Origin: Maribacter antarcticus DSM 21422
GTDB lineage: Bacteria > Bacteroidota > Bacteroidia > Flavobacteriales > Flavobacteriaceae
DNA: 64,000 bases
Reading direction: 5' to 3'
Assembly (NCBI RefSeq): GCF_000621125.1
Contig: NZ_JHZC01000009.1
Span: 1 to 64,000 of the forward strand
Shown in pieces: positions 26,853-36,794 of this stretch. A program made the position numbers and the translations under genes. The notes beneath the pieces are model-generated. The model saw only the letters and a list, made by a program, of their open reading frames with translations, was not told the DNA's origin and ran no database searches. Each line of letters starts with the position of its first letter. Within the stretch, counting starts at the first letter, position 1.

Positions 26853-28763
26853 TTAAGCTATGGTATCTATCTCCGTAGAAAGCCGTTCCCAATTCTCCAT
26901 AAGTTGCTCGAGGGTGTCTTTTTTAGCTTGATAGCCATCAAAGAAATTGGGCTTTGCAATAGTCCCATCGTAGTCCATTAGCAAGTCATGGTCTATTATT
27001 TTTATCTCCTTTTCTAAGCTAGAAATTTTACTTTCGACTGTACTTAATTGGTTTTTTAGGCTTTTTACTTTCTTTTGGTCTTGAAAGGATGTGTTTTTCT
27101 TTTCCACTTTTTTTTCCTCACGTTTTTCCTGCTTCTTTTCTATCGCCCTAAAATCCTCTGCTTTTCGCTGTTGCAAATAAAAATCTACATCACCAAGATA
27201 TTCCTTTATGACCTGATTCTTAAATTCATATACCTTATTCGTTAAACCCTGTAAAAAATCACGATCATGAGACACAAGTATAAGTGTGCCCTCAAAACTT
27301 CTACAAGCCTGTTTTAATACATTTTTAGACTTAATATCCAAGTGGTTTGTAGGTTCATCCATTACCAATACATTAAAAGGCTGCAATAACATCTTAGCCA
27401 GTGCCAATCGATTACGCTCCCCTCCTGAAAGGACTTTTACGTACTTCTCTACATCCTCACCACGAAACAGAAACGACCCCAAAATATCCCTAACCTTGCT
27501 CCGGTTGGTTTCATTAGCAGAATCTATCATGGTATCTAAAACAGTTTTACTACCATCTAAGTATTCCGCTTGGTTCTGTGCGAAATATCCTATTTGGACA
27601 TTATGTCCTAATTTCAAATGCCCTTCATGCTCCAATTCTCCTACAATAATCTTGGCCAAGGTCGATTTTCCCTGTCCGTTCTGCCCCACAAACGCAGTTT
27701 TACTATCACGCTCTATAAGGAGGTTTATATCGTTTAGTACTTCCTTTGAACCATAATTCTTGGAAAGCTCCTCAATTTCCACAACCACTTTCCCTGGTGT
27801 AACGGAAATAGGGAATCTGAGGTTCATGACACTATTATCGTCCTCGTCAACTTCTATACGTTCTATCTTATCTAATTTTTTAATAAGGGATTGCGCCATG
27901 GAAGCTTTCGTAGATTTTGCTCTAAATTTTTCTATTAAACGCTCTGCCTGTTGAATTTCCTTTTCCTGATTTTTCTGAGCACTTAGCTGCTGCTGCTTTA
28001 TTTCATTCCTCAAAACGAGGTATTGCGTATAGGGCTTATTGTAATCATAAATACGTCCTAGAGATATTTCAATCGTCCGGTTCGTAACATTATCCAGAAA
28101 CATTTTATCGTGCGAAACGATTACTACAGCTCCTGTATAATTATTCAAGAATTGCTCAAACCAAATAATAGATTCAATATCTAAGTGGTTCGTAGGCTCA
28201 TCCAACAACAATACATCATTACTTTGTAAAAGTAATTTGGCAAGCTCTATTCGCATACGCCACCCACCGGAAAACGTTTCAGTCTTTTTATCAAAATCTT
28301 CTCGGTTAAACCCTAATCCTTGTAAAATCTTCTCGGTCTCACCTTGGTAGTTATACCCCCCTAGTATTTCGTAATGGTGGCTTATATCACTCAAATCAAT
28401 AATCAACTGATTATATCCTTCACTTTCGTAATCTGTTCGTTCTGCTAGTTGATGGTTTATCTCATCTATCTTACCTTCCAATTTCTTGATTTCCTCAAAG
28501 GCCTGATAAGCCTCGTCCAAGACGCTTCTTCCTTGCACAAAATCTATATCCTGCCGCAAAAAGCCGATTTTTATATCCTTTTCAACCGCTATGGTACCCT
28601 TGTCCAAAGGCATATCTTTGGAAAGTAGTTTCAACAAGGTAGATTTACCTGCACCGTTCTTTCCTACAAGTCCTACCCTATTACCAGAATTTAGGCGGAA
28701 TGATATTTCTTCAAACAAAAATTCCCCACCAAACGAAACGGAGAGGTTGTGTATATTAAGCAT
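26853..28763 (-). CDS. ABC-F family ATPase (ribosome-associated type)
   Basis: The 636-residue cytosolic protein has two ABC domains without TM segments. The first has GKNGAGKST (Walker A, about 37-45), FSGGWRMRIELAK (signature) and LLLDEPTNHLD (Walker B); the second has GQNGQGKST, LSGGERNRLALAK and LVMDEPTNHLD. Between them is the charged linker (about 235-310) that reaches the ribosomal E/P site in this family, and a C-terminal coiled coil (about 540-630). ABC-F proteins act in translation; the exact subtype (Uup/YdiF-like) is not resolved. Confidence 0.9.
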   Translation of the reverse strand: MLNIHNLSVSFGGEFLFEEISFRLNSGNRVGLVGKNGAGKSTLLKLLSKDMPLDKGTIAVEKDIKIGFLRQDIDFVQGRSVLDEAYQAFEEIKKLEGKIDEINHQLAERTDYESEGYNQLIIDLSDISHHYEILGGYNYQGETEKILQGLGFNREDFDKKTETFSGGWRMRIELAKLLLQSNDVLLLDEPTNHLDIESIIWFEQFLNNYTGAVVIVSHDKMFLDNVTNRTIEISLGRIYDYNKPYTQYLVLRNEIKQQQLSAQKNQEKEIQQAERLIEKFRAKSTKASMAQSLIKKLDKIERIEVDEDDNSVMNLRFPISVTPGKVVVEIEELSKNYGSKEVLNDINLLIERDSKTAFVGQNGQGKSTLAKIIVGELEHEGHLKLGHNVQIGYFAQNQAEYLDGSKTVLDTMIDSANETNRSKVRDILGSFLFRGEDVEKYVKVLSGGERNRLALAKMLLQPFNVLVMDEPTNHLDIKSKNVLKQACRSFEGTLILVSHDRDFLQGLTNKVYEFKNQVIKEYLGDVDFYLQQRKAEDFRAIEKKQEKREEKKVEKKNTSFQDQKKVKSLKNQLSTVESKISSLEKEIKIIDHDLLMDYDGTIAKPNFFDGYQAKKDTLEQLMENWERLSTEIDTIA

Positions 28764-28937
28764 TTAGTTTTTTCTTTTATGCGTTTTATTCGGGCATGAA
28801 CCCTAATAGCTCGTTTATATTTAAAAGCAATTCTTTATTTCTAATCAATTCAAATTAACAATTCACCAATCGATTTTTACAATCGCTCTAACTATAAATT
28901 GAGGTGTAAATCTGTACCTTTATATAAAGTTTTGCAA

Positions 28938-29327
28938 ATGTTAAAAAAAGGAAACAAATTCTACAGTATTTTAACAGGAACTTGTCCCCGATGTCATGAA
29001 GAAGGTATGTATTTGGATAAAAACCCATACCATTTGGGGAAAATCTACAAAATGCAAGAGCGTTGCAGCACCTGCGACCTTAAATATAAAATAGAGCCTT
29101 CCTTCTTTTATGGAGCTATGTACGTGAGTTACGGATTAGGAATCGCATTTGCCGTAGCAGCCTTTGTAATAGCAAAATTAATCATTGGTACTACGTTAAT
29201 AAATACCTTTGTAGCTATTATAGGAACATTAATCCTTTTTATGCCTATCATTATGAGGATATCTAGAAATATTTGGATCAACCTATTTATCAAGTACAAT
29301 CCTAATTTTGCTAAACAGAATACCTAG
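28938..29327 (+). CDS. DUF983 membrane protein
   Basis: The protein has 129 residues from the ATG at 28938 (a longer frame from 28899 adds 13 residues without a good start context). It begins with a zinc-finger-like part (CPRCHEEGMYL and CSTCDLKYK) and continues with two TM segments (about 70-90 and 95-115), which is the DUF983 layout. Function is unknown. Its stop shares the CTAG with the stop of the convergent oxidoreductase gene. Confidence 0.85.
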   Translation: MLKKGNKFYSILTGTCPRCHEEGMYLDKNPYHLGKIYKMQERCSTCDLKYKIEPSFFYGAMYVSYGLGIAFAVAAFVIAKLIIGTTLINTFVAIIGTLILFMPIIMRISRNIWINLFIKYNPNFAKQNT

Positions 29328-30382
29328 GCCTTACTATAATCCGAAATATATCTTTTGATATCTATCTCTAGGTTTAAATCGTTTCCTTTTTCTATAGATG
29401 AAAACAACTGGTCCGCAGCCCAAGGCCCTATCATGATGCCGTGGGAACCAAAACCGTTAAGCACAAACAGTCTGTCATATTCGGGATGCTGGCCCACCAA
29501 GGGTTTTCTGTCTTTTACCGTTGGTCGTATACCTGCCTGATGACCCACTACTTCATATGGGCAATCCAACAAAGCATTTAGCTTTCTAATCAACTCTATT
29601 TTCGTATTGTCTGTTGGAAGATTATTGGATGTGTCGCGATCATAATTTGCACCTATCTTGTATAGGTCATTACCTAATGGGATAACAAAGACCGAAGATT
29701 TTATAGCATTCTTTTCCTTGAGTTTTAGGCATTTAATAATGAGATATTCCCCTTTGGAACCCTGCATAGGCAAATAATTAAAAAACGGATTCTGCTGTAA
29801 TCCAAAACCCTCTGTAAAAACAATTTGTTTTGCGGTCATGGAACCATATGTTACATGTGAGCTATTTTGTTCTAAATGAGCATGGTCAAAGGAATCTGAA
29901 ACCAATAGTCCTTCCCGTTCCAACAAGGTGATATAGCTCTTAAGCGTTAGCGCGGTATCCAGTCTACTTGCATGTAATACATTCCCAAAATCGTAGGGAG
30001 CAATCAACCCTTTGTTACTATTACGTACTAGTGTAGGTGACAAGTAGTTCTTTAATTCTTGTTTATCAGCTGCCTCAAACCAAAGGTTCTGTTCTGCTAC
30101 AGAAGCGAACCTCCTATACACAGGCAGACTAGAAATCAACTTTTTCCCTAAGGTATGCTCTAATTCGTGATAGAAAGAGTTCGCTACTGGAATAAGTGTA
30201 CTAGCCTGCCAAGCCAGTGTAAAGCGTTTTAGGATAACAGGATTGGAGAGTCCACCTGCCACCATAGAGGCTCCTTGCGAACTATCGTTGAATACTACAA
30301 AACGTTTATTATGCTTTCTAAGGGTTTCGCAAAAAGCAGTTCCAGCAAGGCCTAAGCCTACCACAATATAATCTAACATCAT
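29324..30382 (-). CDS. FAD-dependent oxidoreductase (DAO/D-amino-acid oxidase fold)
   Basis: The 352-residue protein starts with an FAD-binding Rossmann motif (DYIVVGLGLAGTAFCETL) followed by the DAO substrate domain and the C-terminal GxHAGIRPTVKDRKPLVG and NGFGSHGIMIGPWAADQL motifs that contact FAD. No TM. The exact substrate (amino acid, glycine or nucleoside-type amine) cannot be told. Convergent with the DUF983 gene. Confidence 0.85.
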   Translation of the reverse strand: MMLDYIVVGLGLAGTAFCETLRKHNKRFVVFNDSSQGASMVAGGLSNPVILKRFTLAWQASTLIPVANSFYHELEHTLGKKLISSLPVYRRFASVAEQNLWFEAADKQELKNYLSPTLVRNSNKGLIAPYDFGNVLHASRLDTALTLKSYITLLEREGLLVSDSFDHAHLEQNSSHVTYGSMTAKQIVFTEGFGLQQNPFFNYLPMQGSKGEYLIIKCLKLKEKNAIKSSVFVIPLGNDLYKIGANYDRDTSNNLPTDNTKIELIRKLNALLDCPYEVVGHQAGIRPTVKDRKPLVGQHPEYDRLFVLNGFGSHGIMIGPWAADQLFSSIEKGNDLNLEIDIKRYISDYSKA

Positions 30383-30672
30383 GCAAAGGTAGGAAATTGA
30401 TGAAATTATGGCCTAAAATTTTACGAGCAGCTATTAAGTGAAATGACCTAAGACCACTCCGCTATAACGTATAGCACAAAAGACTTTTGAACTAATTGTA
30501 TTTATGTCTTTTTACAAGCCTCAAAAAACAAATCAAATACTTAAGAACTTCTCTCCTTGCTTAAAATTTTCGATTGAAGTCAAACGGCATCAGGCTCCTC
30601 AAACTATACTGGTATTACACAACTTACTCAATTTCACCTATCATAAATAGAAATTGATTACCAGATATAAAA

Positions 30673-30702
30673 AAAGCGCTCCGACAAATGTCGGAACGCT
30701 TT
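30673..30702 (-). terminator. Terminator after gldN
   Basis: A 14-bp repeat with one mismatch (aaagcgctccgaca / tgtcggaacgcttt) around a 2-base loop is followed by seven T on the minus strand, 30 bases after the gldN stop. Confidence 0.9.
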
Positions 30703-30731
30703 ATACTATTGAATTGGAATATATATTTGGT

Positions 30732-31619
30732 TTAATAAGACCACATATCTTGTTCTCTATCGCGAATAACCTCTTTGATGCGTTTGGCTTCCAATAACTG
30801 GAAGAGTGCGTTATCTGCTATGTAATCACTAACCTTCCGGTCGCCATACACGTTATCTTCTTTGTAAATTACAGCATTAAACCTTCTTGCATTCAACAAC
30901 ATATCAAAAGAAATAGGTTGTGCAGAATTACGTTGGTTAAAGACCTTAGCTTCGTGCAATACCTCACGAGCATCCGGATACCATATCCAGAACAATGGTA
31001 CCATATCAGGATTATCTTGATCCATGAAATTCACATCCGGTGCAACAGGGGCAATACCTAAAAGACGGTATTTCAATTCTCCTTGTCTTTTATCAAAATA
31101 CCACATTCCTTTAATACGGTATTCTTCAATCTGCGCGGCAGATATTTCTCTTCGCATAATAAATTCCTCGGAAACTTGTTCTCCAGCATTAATTTGCTCG
31201 TATCCATAATCCAAAGTATCTGTTTTCTGTAAGGAGGCAGACAAATCTGCAAAATTCCTCTTTTCGGTAAAGTAAGAATCAGCATAAGCGTCCAATGTAC
31301 CATTCTTAACGTTCTTCATTAAGACATGATATAAAGACCTTCTATCAGAACCTATATCAATGGTATCTGTTGGATAATACATAGGAAAGTTTACCCTTTC
31401 ATCCAAATCTATGGTTTCCCATAGCGTTTTGGACCAGAGAATATCCCTATCATCCACATAGCCATATTTCAAAGGAGCGTCATTGTCCACATCTTTCTGG
31501 GCTTGTGTCCGCACCCCGACTTCCTGTGGTTTTTTGGCGTTCAAAATATTAGCTTGTGCCATCATGGATGCTGGTAATACTACCAAAACTCCCATTAAAA
31601 AAACATTTTTCCAATTCAT
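30732..31619 (-). CDS. gldN: GldN, periplasmic ring component of type IX secretion
   Basis: The 295-residue protein has a signal peptide (VFLMGVLVVLPASMMAQ) and family motifs DRDILWSKTLWETIDLDERVNFPMYYP and FWIWYPDAREVL near residue 210. GldN/PorN forms with GldK the large periplasmic ring of the type IX secretion system. It is the last gene of gldK-L-M-N, 60 bases after gldM, with a terminator behind it. Confidence 0.95.
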   Translation of the reverse strand: MNWKNVFLMGVLVVLPASMMAQANILNAKKPQEVGVRTQAQKDVDNDAPLKYGYVDDRDILWSKTLWETIDLDERVNFPMYYPTDTIDIGSDRRSLYHVLMKNVKNGTLDAYADSYFTEKRNFADLSASLQKTDTLDYGYEQINAGEQVSEEFIMRREISAAQIEEYRIKGMWYFDKRQGELKYRLLGIAPVAPDVNFMDQDNPDMVPLFWIWYPDAREVLHEAKVFNQRNSAQPISFDMLLNARRFNAVIYKEDNVYGDRKVSDYIADNALFQLLEAKRIKEVIRDREQDMWSY

Positions 31620-31680
31620 GTTTGTTTTACTTTAAAATAACTGGGTAACTAAAAGCGCTACCCAGAATCATTTATTCTTA

Positions 31681-33240
31681 CTAGTTTGTTATCTCCACAA
31701 CTACCGGAGATACTTTTTTAAGTCTGTAACTCTTATTATTAGTGATGTATGCGTTGATATCGAATATCTGCACAATATCTCCTCTTTTAGCTCTTTTGAG
31801 TGCTGATTTAGCTCTTGAATCTAGCTTGCTTCCTTTTACGCTAATCGTAGGTTGACCAGGTACTTTGAAGCTAAACCCACTTACCGCTATGTTTAAATCA
31901 AAATCAAAATCATCCAAATGAGCGCTTATCGTAGCAATCTCTAAGTTCCTTCTAGGTAATTTTATACTACCTGGTTGTTTACTAACCAATCCTTCTGGTC
32001 TTGGAATATCTTTAATCCTAAACTCGGACTTGGAAGATATTGGCTGACCATCTGGAAGTGTTCCAGAAGCTACTATTGTAACAGATCTGCCCGTTCCAGG
32101 GTTCATTACGTACTTACTACCACTTATAGCTTTAAGACCTGGAGCAGATGCACGTACTTTATTGTTAGGTATCCCTGGAATAGAAATAGACATTGGGTTA
32201 GATACTCCACGGTAAACAACGTTCATTTTATCGGCAGCAATCAACGCAGCATTAGGTTTAGAAATTGTTGCAAAGGAATTCTTTACAGGCACTTCTATCT
32301 CCGCACCGTCTTGTTGAAAAAATAATGTACCCGCAATCACATGATCACCGGCAGGACCGGAACCAATCAACATTTTTACACCACCCGCTTCAATTTTGTA
32401 GTCCTTACCTGCAGCAAGTTTTCTGCCATCCAACGTTAACTCAGCTCTCACTGGAGTAGAAGAATTATCTGTTTTGCTGATAATAATCTTACCGTCATAA
32501 TTTTCACCTGAGTAGAAAGCCGACTTACTAGCAAAAAGTGAGGTAGCAAAGTTCTTCAAGGAAACCTGATCTGTAAGCTCACCTGCTAACATAGATTTAA
32601 GTGCATCTTCTTCGGTAGATTTAATATCTGCCTGTAATGCCGTTATCTTCGTTAAGGAAGCAATCAATGGAAAATCCTTGTAATGATATTCAATCCAATT
32701 TTGCTTTGATTTGTCTCTGGTCAATACTTTCCCGTTTTCGTCACCTACCTCAAAACGAGCTTCTACGGTAGACTTTAATCTTGCAGGTACCAATTTGGCG
32801 ATTTCCGTACGAAAATCGTTGATTCTCTTCATGAATTCCTGACCACCGTCTGCCAAGTTATCTCCTTGAAAAAAGTGTTGGTTCAAGTAATCCGCCTTAT
32901 CCATTACTTGGTAATCTGTTGGATCTTCTACACCAACTAACATACCTTCTTTAATGGTTTCTAAATAATCAAAATATTCCTGTGAAAGTGCCTTTATTTG
33001 GTTTGCTTTCTGGTATACTTCGCCGTACTTAACCTTATCTTCAGACGCTTTTGTTTCCAAACTCGCTAAAAATTGGTCGTTACTTTCGGTTGTTTTTGAG
33101 TTAGACGTCTCCATTTTCACATTCATTAATCCGAATGCGGCGAGTACCTCTTTACTCATATTTAATGCTAGCATACAAATGAAAACCAAATACATTAGGT
33201 TTACCATTTTTTGCCTTGGTGATTGTTTTCCTCCTGCCAT
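31681..33240 (-). CDS. gldM: GldM, type IX secretion motor stator/shaft
   Basis: The 519-residue protein has one N-terminal TM (about residues 12-32, MVNLMYLVFICMLALNMS) with the Glu that takes part in proton-driven rotation just beyond, then four periplasmic domains of mixed helix and beta structure to the C-terminus. With GldL it forms the inner-membrane motor that powers type IX secretion and gliding. Start MAGGKQSPRQKM is the family start. It lies 57 bases after gldL. Confidence 0.95.
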   Translation of the reverse strand: MAGGKQSPRQKMVNLMYLVFICMLALNMSKEVLAAFGLMNVKMETSNSKTTESNDQFLASLETKASEDKVKYGEVYQKANQIKALSQEYFDYLETIKEGMLVGVEDPTDYQVMDKADYLNQHFFQGDNLADGGQEFMKRINDFRTEIAKLVPARLKSTVEARFEVGDENGKVLTRDKSKQNWIEYHYKDFPLIASLTKITALQADIKSTEEDALKSMLAGELTDQVSLKNFATSLFASKSAFYSGENYDGKIIISKTDNSSTPVRAELTLDGRKLAAGKDYKIEAGGVKMLIGSGPAGDHVIAGTLFFQQDGAEIEVPVKNSFATISKPNAALIAADKMNVVYRGVSNPMSISIPGIPNNKVRASAPGLKAISGSKYVMNPGTGRSVTIVASGTLPDGQPISSKSEFRIKDIPRPEGLVSKQPGSIKLPRRNLEIATISAHLDDFDFDLNIAVSGFSFKVPGQPTISVKGSKLDSRAKSALKRAKRGDIVQIFDINAYITNNKSYRLKKVSPVVVEITN

Positions 33241-33297
33241 GTTTCTTAAATTAGATTTTAATTAATACTTAAATTTGGGATGTTGATAAAATCCAAT

Positions 33298-33951
33298 TTA
33301 ATTTTTGCTCATTGCAGTTAACATACCACCATATACACCGTTCAATGAAGAAAGGTTACTGGACAATGAAGCCATCTGGTCTTTTAATGCACTTGCGTTT
33401 TGAACCACTTGCTCGTTAACGCTAGCTTGTTTGCTAGCACTCTCTAATTGTACTTTATAAAGACTGTTCAAAGATTCCATCTGAGAAGCAGCATGTACCA
33501 TTTCATCAGAATATTTTTTAGTAGATTCCATTGCATCAACAGCTGGAGCAATACCTTTAGTGGCACCTTCAAAATTCTTGATGCTAGAACCTAGGCTCTG
33601 CATAAGGTTGGCATCTACACCAGCTTCTTTTAGCATTTCGTCTAATTTTTTAGACAAAGAACCTTCTGCTTCTTTGATTTCATCAGCAGGGTTTTGCTTT
33701 GTACCCATGGAGGCAGCTCCTGCTAATTCTGGATAAACCAAAGACCAATCGTACTCATCGTCTATAGGTTCAAATGCACTGATTGCGAAAATAAGTGCCT
33801 CTGTAATAAGACCTACCGCTAGTAACAAGCCACCTGTAAGCGGCCCAAATTCCCAGTGAAGGATTTTAAATAATGTACCAATAATTACGATTGATGCTCC
33901 TAGGCCATAGGCCATGTTAAATAATTTTTTTGTTGCTTTTGACTGTGCCAT
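33298..33951 (-). CDS. gldL: GldL, type IX secretion motor protein
   Basis: The 217-residue protein has two TM segments (about 15-35 and 40-60) with the conserved Glu in the second (GLITEALIFAISAFEP), followed by a cytosolic helical tail rich in Ser, Met and Gln. GldL forms the pentamer around the GldM dimer. It lies 90 bases after gldK. Confidence 0.95.
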   Translation of the reverse strand: MAQSKATKKLFNMAYGLGASIVIIGTLFKILHWEFGPLTGGLLLAVGLITEALIFAISAFEPIDDEYDWSLVYPELAGAASMGTKQNPADEIKEAEGSLSKKLDEMLKEAGVDANLMQSLGSSIKNFEGATKGIAPAVDAMESTKKYSDEMVHAASQMESLNSLYKVQLESASKQASVNEQVVQNASALKDQMASLSSNLSSLNGVYGGMLTAMSKN

Positions 33952-34041
33952 GATTTTAATTTAAGGTTTAATACTAAAGATTTGGTTTGAAATTTGATTT
34001 GAACTTATGTTGAAAACTATTTTGTATTCTGTTGCTATTAT

Positions 34042-35409
34042 TTATTGTGTGGAATCCTCTTCGCCCATATAATCTTGTACGGTTCTAAAACCTATGTAAC
34101 TACGAGCGGAATCTGCATACTCATAATCTCTTGTACTCACTTGAAGGAAGTATGCAACATCTTTCCAGGAACCTCCCCTGATTACTTTTCTGGTATTGGA
34201 CTGGTCTCCTCCGTTGGGATTCATCGTTGATACATAATCATACGCACTTGGGTCGTAACTGGAATTTGTCCATTCAGATACGTTACCCGCCATGTTGTAA
34301 AGATTAAAATCGTTTGGTTCATAAGCTTTAGCCTCTACCGTATAAAGTGCCATATCTGCTGCGTAATCTCCACGTTGGGGCTTAAAGTTTGCCATGAAAC
34401 AACCTGTATCGCTAATCACATAAGGTCCTCCCCATGGATAAGTTCCACTTTCGATACCTCCTCGTGCTGCATATTCCCATTCAGCTTCCGTCGGTAACCT
34501 GAATTTATTTACAAATTGCCTATCACGACTCTTCTGATCATCGTTCTTAAACTTTGTTCTCCACTCACAAAAAGCCTTTGCTTGCGCCCATGAAATACCT
34601 ACAACCGGATATTCACTATAAGCGTCATGCCAGAAATAATCATTGTGCATAGGCTCATTGTACGAATATTCGAAATCCCTTATCCATACCGTAGTGTCCG
34701 GATAAATTTCTGTTTCTTCTGTCCGAATAAAGTCTTTTCTACTACCATTACCTTTTATAGAAGCACGTGCGGCAGCTTCAATATCCATCCAGCTGTACTT
34801 ATATTTTAATTTTGTAACGTCGATACTTCTTTGACCGTTGTACGATTCCTCTTCAGATAAGTAGATGGAGTCGACCATAATTTCAGTGTAATACTCATCT
34901 GGATAGTCAGAGACATCCCATATTAAATCTATATCCTTGTTTAACGCTCTTTCTTCATAACCAGTTTCTCCCATCCCGGAATAGTTGTCTAGCATATACT
35001 TATCATATGCGGAAGCTTTGGTTGTGTCCGCATCTTTGAAAGCGTACTCACCAATACCGCCGTCATCCCGACCTAGACCTAATCCGTCTGCCAGGATAGC
35101 TAATTGGGTTCTTGCGATAGAGTCTTTTACCCACTCCACAAACTGCCGGTATTCACTATTCGTTATTTCTGTATCGTCCATGTAGAAGGAACGAACAGTA
35201 ACTGTTTTTGTAGGCGCGTTCAAGGTTTTCGCCTGATCCTCCTCACTCTTACCCATGATAAAAGAACCTCTTGGGATAAGTTCCATACCATAAGGCTTTT
35301 CAGGATACCATTTTTTTCCTTGGACTCCGACTAGCTCACCTTTCGTTTTAGACCCACAACTTGTGAGTAAAAAAACAAACGCTATAGATGACAACAATAG
35401 CTTCTTCAT
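34042..35409 (-). CDS. gldK: GldK, SUMF1/FGE-fold lipoprotein of type IX secretion
   Basis: The 455-residue protein has a lipoprotein signal (LLLSSIAFVFLLTSCGSKTK) and a formylglycine-generating-enzyme fold: MELIPRGSFIMG near residue 43, RLPTEAEWEYAARGG around 305, and the C-terminal VIRGGSWKD...STRD...IGFR. It lacks catalytic use in this family and builds the outer-membrane ring with GldN. First gene of the gld operon; an arginase-fold gene lies 120 bases upstream on the same strand. Confidence 0.95.
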   Translation of the reverse strand: MKKLLLSSIAFVFLLTSCGSKTKGELVGVQGKKWYPEKPYGMELIPRGSFIMGKSEEDQAKTLNAPTKTVTVRSFYMDDTEITNSEYRQFVEWVKDSIARTQLAILADGLGLGRDDGGIGEYAFKDADTTKASAYDKYMLDNYSGMGETGYEERALNKDIDLIWDVSDYPDEYYTEIMVDSIYLSEEESYNGQRSIDVTKLKYKYSWMDIEAAARASIKGNGSRKDFIRTEETEIYPDTTVWIRDFEYSYNEPMHNDYFWHDAYSEYPVVGISWAQAKAFCEWRTKFKNDDQKSRDRQFVNKFRLPTEAEWEYAARGGIESGTYPWGGPYVISDTGCFMANFKPQRGDYAADMALYTVEAKAYEPNDFNLYNMAGNVSEWTNSSYDPSAYDYVSTMNPNGGDQSNTRKVIRGGSWKDVAYFLQVSTRDYEYADSARSYIGFRTVQDYMGEEDSTQ

Positions 35410-35532
35410 ACTTTAGGTTAAATTTCGATTAAGGTTACAAACTGCGAATACATTCATTTATTCTATATTCTAAAACTACGTTTTGAATAAATTATTGTAT
35501 AAATGCCTTTTATCCCGTAAAATTATTTTTTA

Positions 35533-36690
35533 TTAATTAAAGCCTTTCTTGTAAGCTTTAAACCACCTTTCGGGAATGTTTTGATTGCAAGCATCTAAAT
35601 AATCCCGCTCTGTGCATGGTAATAACGCAGGTGTATTTGCTTTAGTATGTGAAGTGAAAATTGATGGCACTGCTACCCACCATCTTTGGGTCAAAAGACT
35701 TTTGTAGAAAATAAGGTCTTCAGCATCCGAAGGAACGGTATACTTTGTAAAATCCGCTGTCTTTGAATAAGGTGATTCTTTAATTCTGTAATTGACACCT
35801 TCTATAAAGTACCATACTATTTGGGCTATAAGCTGCTGAGCTTGTACATTATTCTCCATTTCGTAAATTCCAAAAACAGCGACCTTATCACTAATTCCAG
35901 CATATCTGGCTATGGCACAAATTTCTCTACCTGTAAATCCATTAGGAGAAAAGTTAGCAGAAGAAGAAATTTCACTAGCTTGGATAGCCCGTGTATCCAA
36001 ACTTACCATATGGGCATTTCTTAAGGCAGGTTCCGCCAAGGAAAGATCATTGGCTATTTCACCAAGCCTATAAGCATCAAAAAACAAACGTTCCATTAAA
36101 TCTACCTCTTCTTGGGCATTAAAATAGCTCTGATATCCTATATTGGAGAAGTTAAAAAGGTTATTAGGTTTATCCGTTATAATCTTGCTCATATAAGAAT
36201 GTGAGGAAATAAGCTCATCATCTATTCCAAAATCGAATCGGCTGTCTATGGCAACCAAATTTATCATATCCTTGATGCCATCAAAAGCCCTATATGCAGG
36301 ATAGGTTATGTCTTGAGTTGCGCCAAGTAGTATAGGAATAATGTTTTCCTCCAATAATCCCGCCACTATTTCCTTTACAACAAAATAGGTATCCTCTACC
36401 GATTCACCTTCCTCTATATCGCCCAAATCTACAATCGTGGCGTTCCAATTTCCTAATAAAAGCTTATAGAATTCTAACCGAATAGCGGAAACATCTAATT
36501 TTTCCAGTTTTTTCTCAAAGGCATTTCGGGATTCTTTTACACCCAATATAGCTACGGTAGCATTCGCTAGTACAGGAAGACCATCATTTACAGTGTGTAT
36601 ATACGTATTCTTGCCGATGGCCTGTGCAGGCAACAGTTCGCAATGCGCTAAGACTTTATCTTCTACTGGAACTAAGAAATCGAAGGCCAT
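35533..36690 (-). CDS. Arginase/formiminoglutamase-fold protein with lost metal ligands
   Basis: The 385-residue protein aligns with the ureohydrolase fold but the Mn-binding motifs are altered: GGDH is GATQ (about residue 122), DAHxD is DSRFD (about 150), and SxDxDxxDP is SLDTRAIQAS (about 232). Thus several of the six usual metal ligands are missing (His to Gln, His to Arg, Asp to Arg), so a dinuclear Mn centre is unlikely. It is probably not a classical arginase or HutG. It sits directly before gldK on the same strand, with topA further upstream; from memory this neighbourhood recurs in flavobacteria. A link to gliding or secretion is inference. Confidence 0.8.
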   Translation of the reverse strand: MAFDFLVPVEDKVLAHCELLPAQAIGKNTYIHTVNDGLPVLANATVAILGVKESRNAFEKKLEKLDVSAIRLEFYKLLLGNWNATIVDLGDIEEGESVEDTYFVVKEIVAGLLEENIIPILLGATQDITYPAYRAFDGIKDMINLVAIDSRFDFGIDDELISSHSYMSKIITDKPNNLFNFSNIGYQSYFNAQEEVDLMERLFFDAYRLGEIANDLSLAEPALRNAHMVSLDTRAIQASEISSSANFSPNGFTGREICAIARYAGISDKVAVFGIYEMENNVQAQQLIAQIVWYFIEGVNYRIKESPYSKTADFTKYTVPSDAEDLIFYKSLLTQRWWVAVPSIFTSHTKANTPALLPCTERDYLDACNQNIPERWFKAYKKGFN

Positions 36691-36697
36691 TGAATGA

Positions 36698-36722
36698 TTT
36701 ATGGTTTATGGTTTATGGTTTA
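36698..36722. repeat. Short 7-bp tandem repeat
   Basis: TTTATGG is repeated three times plus TTTA, in the leader between topA and the arginase-fold gene. No function is evident. Confidence 0.7.
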
Positions 36723-36794
36723 AAGTAAATAGAATTTTTTGCTCTAACCATAAATGTAGAGAGAAAACAACATTACTTCCAACTCAAAATTAAG

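Noticed and set aside
31975-32459. Rightward frames of 64-116 codons opposite gldM
   Set aside because: Low-complexity antisense shadows of a conserved gene.
34042-35409. GldK as an active formylglycine-generating enzyme or sulfatase modifier
   Set aside because: The FGE fold is used structurally in GldK and the gldLMN context is decisive.
36700-36722. Possible CRISPR-like array
   Set aside because: Only three short 7-bp units without spacers; it is a simple tandem repeat.
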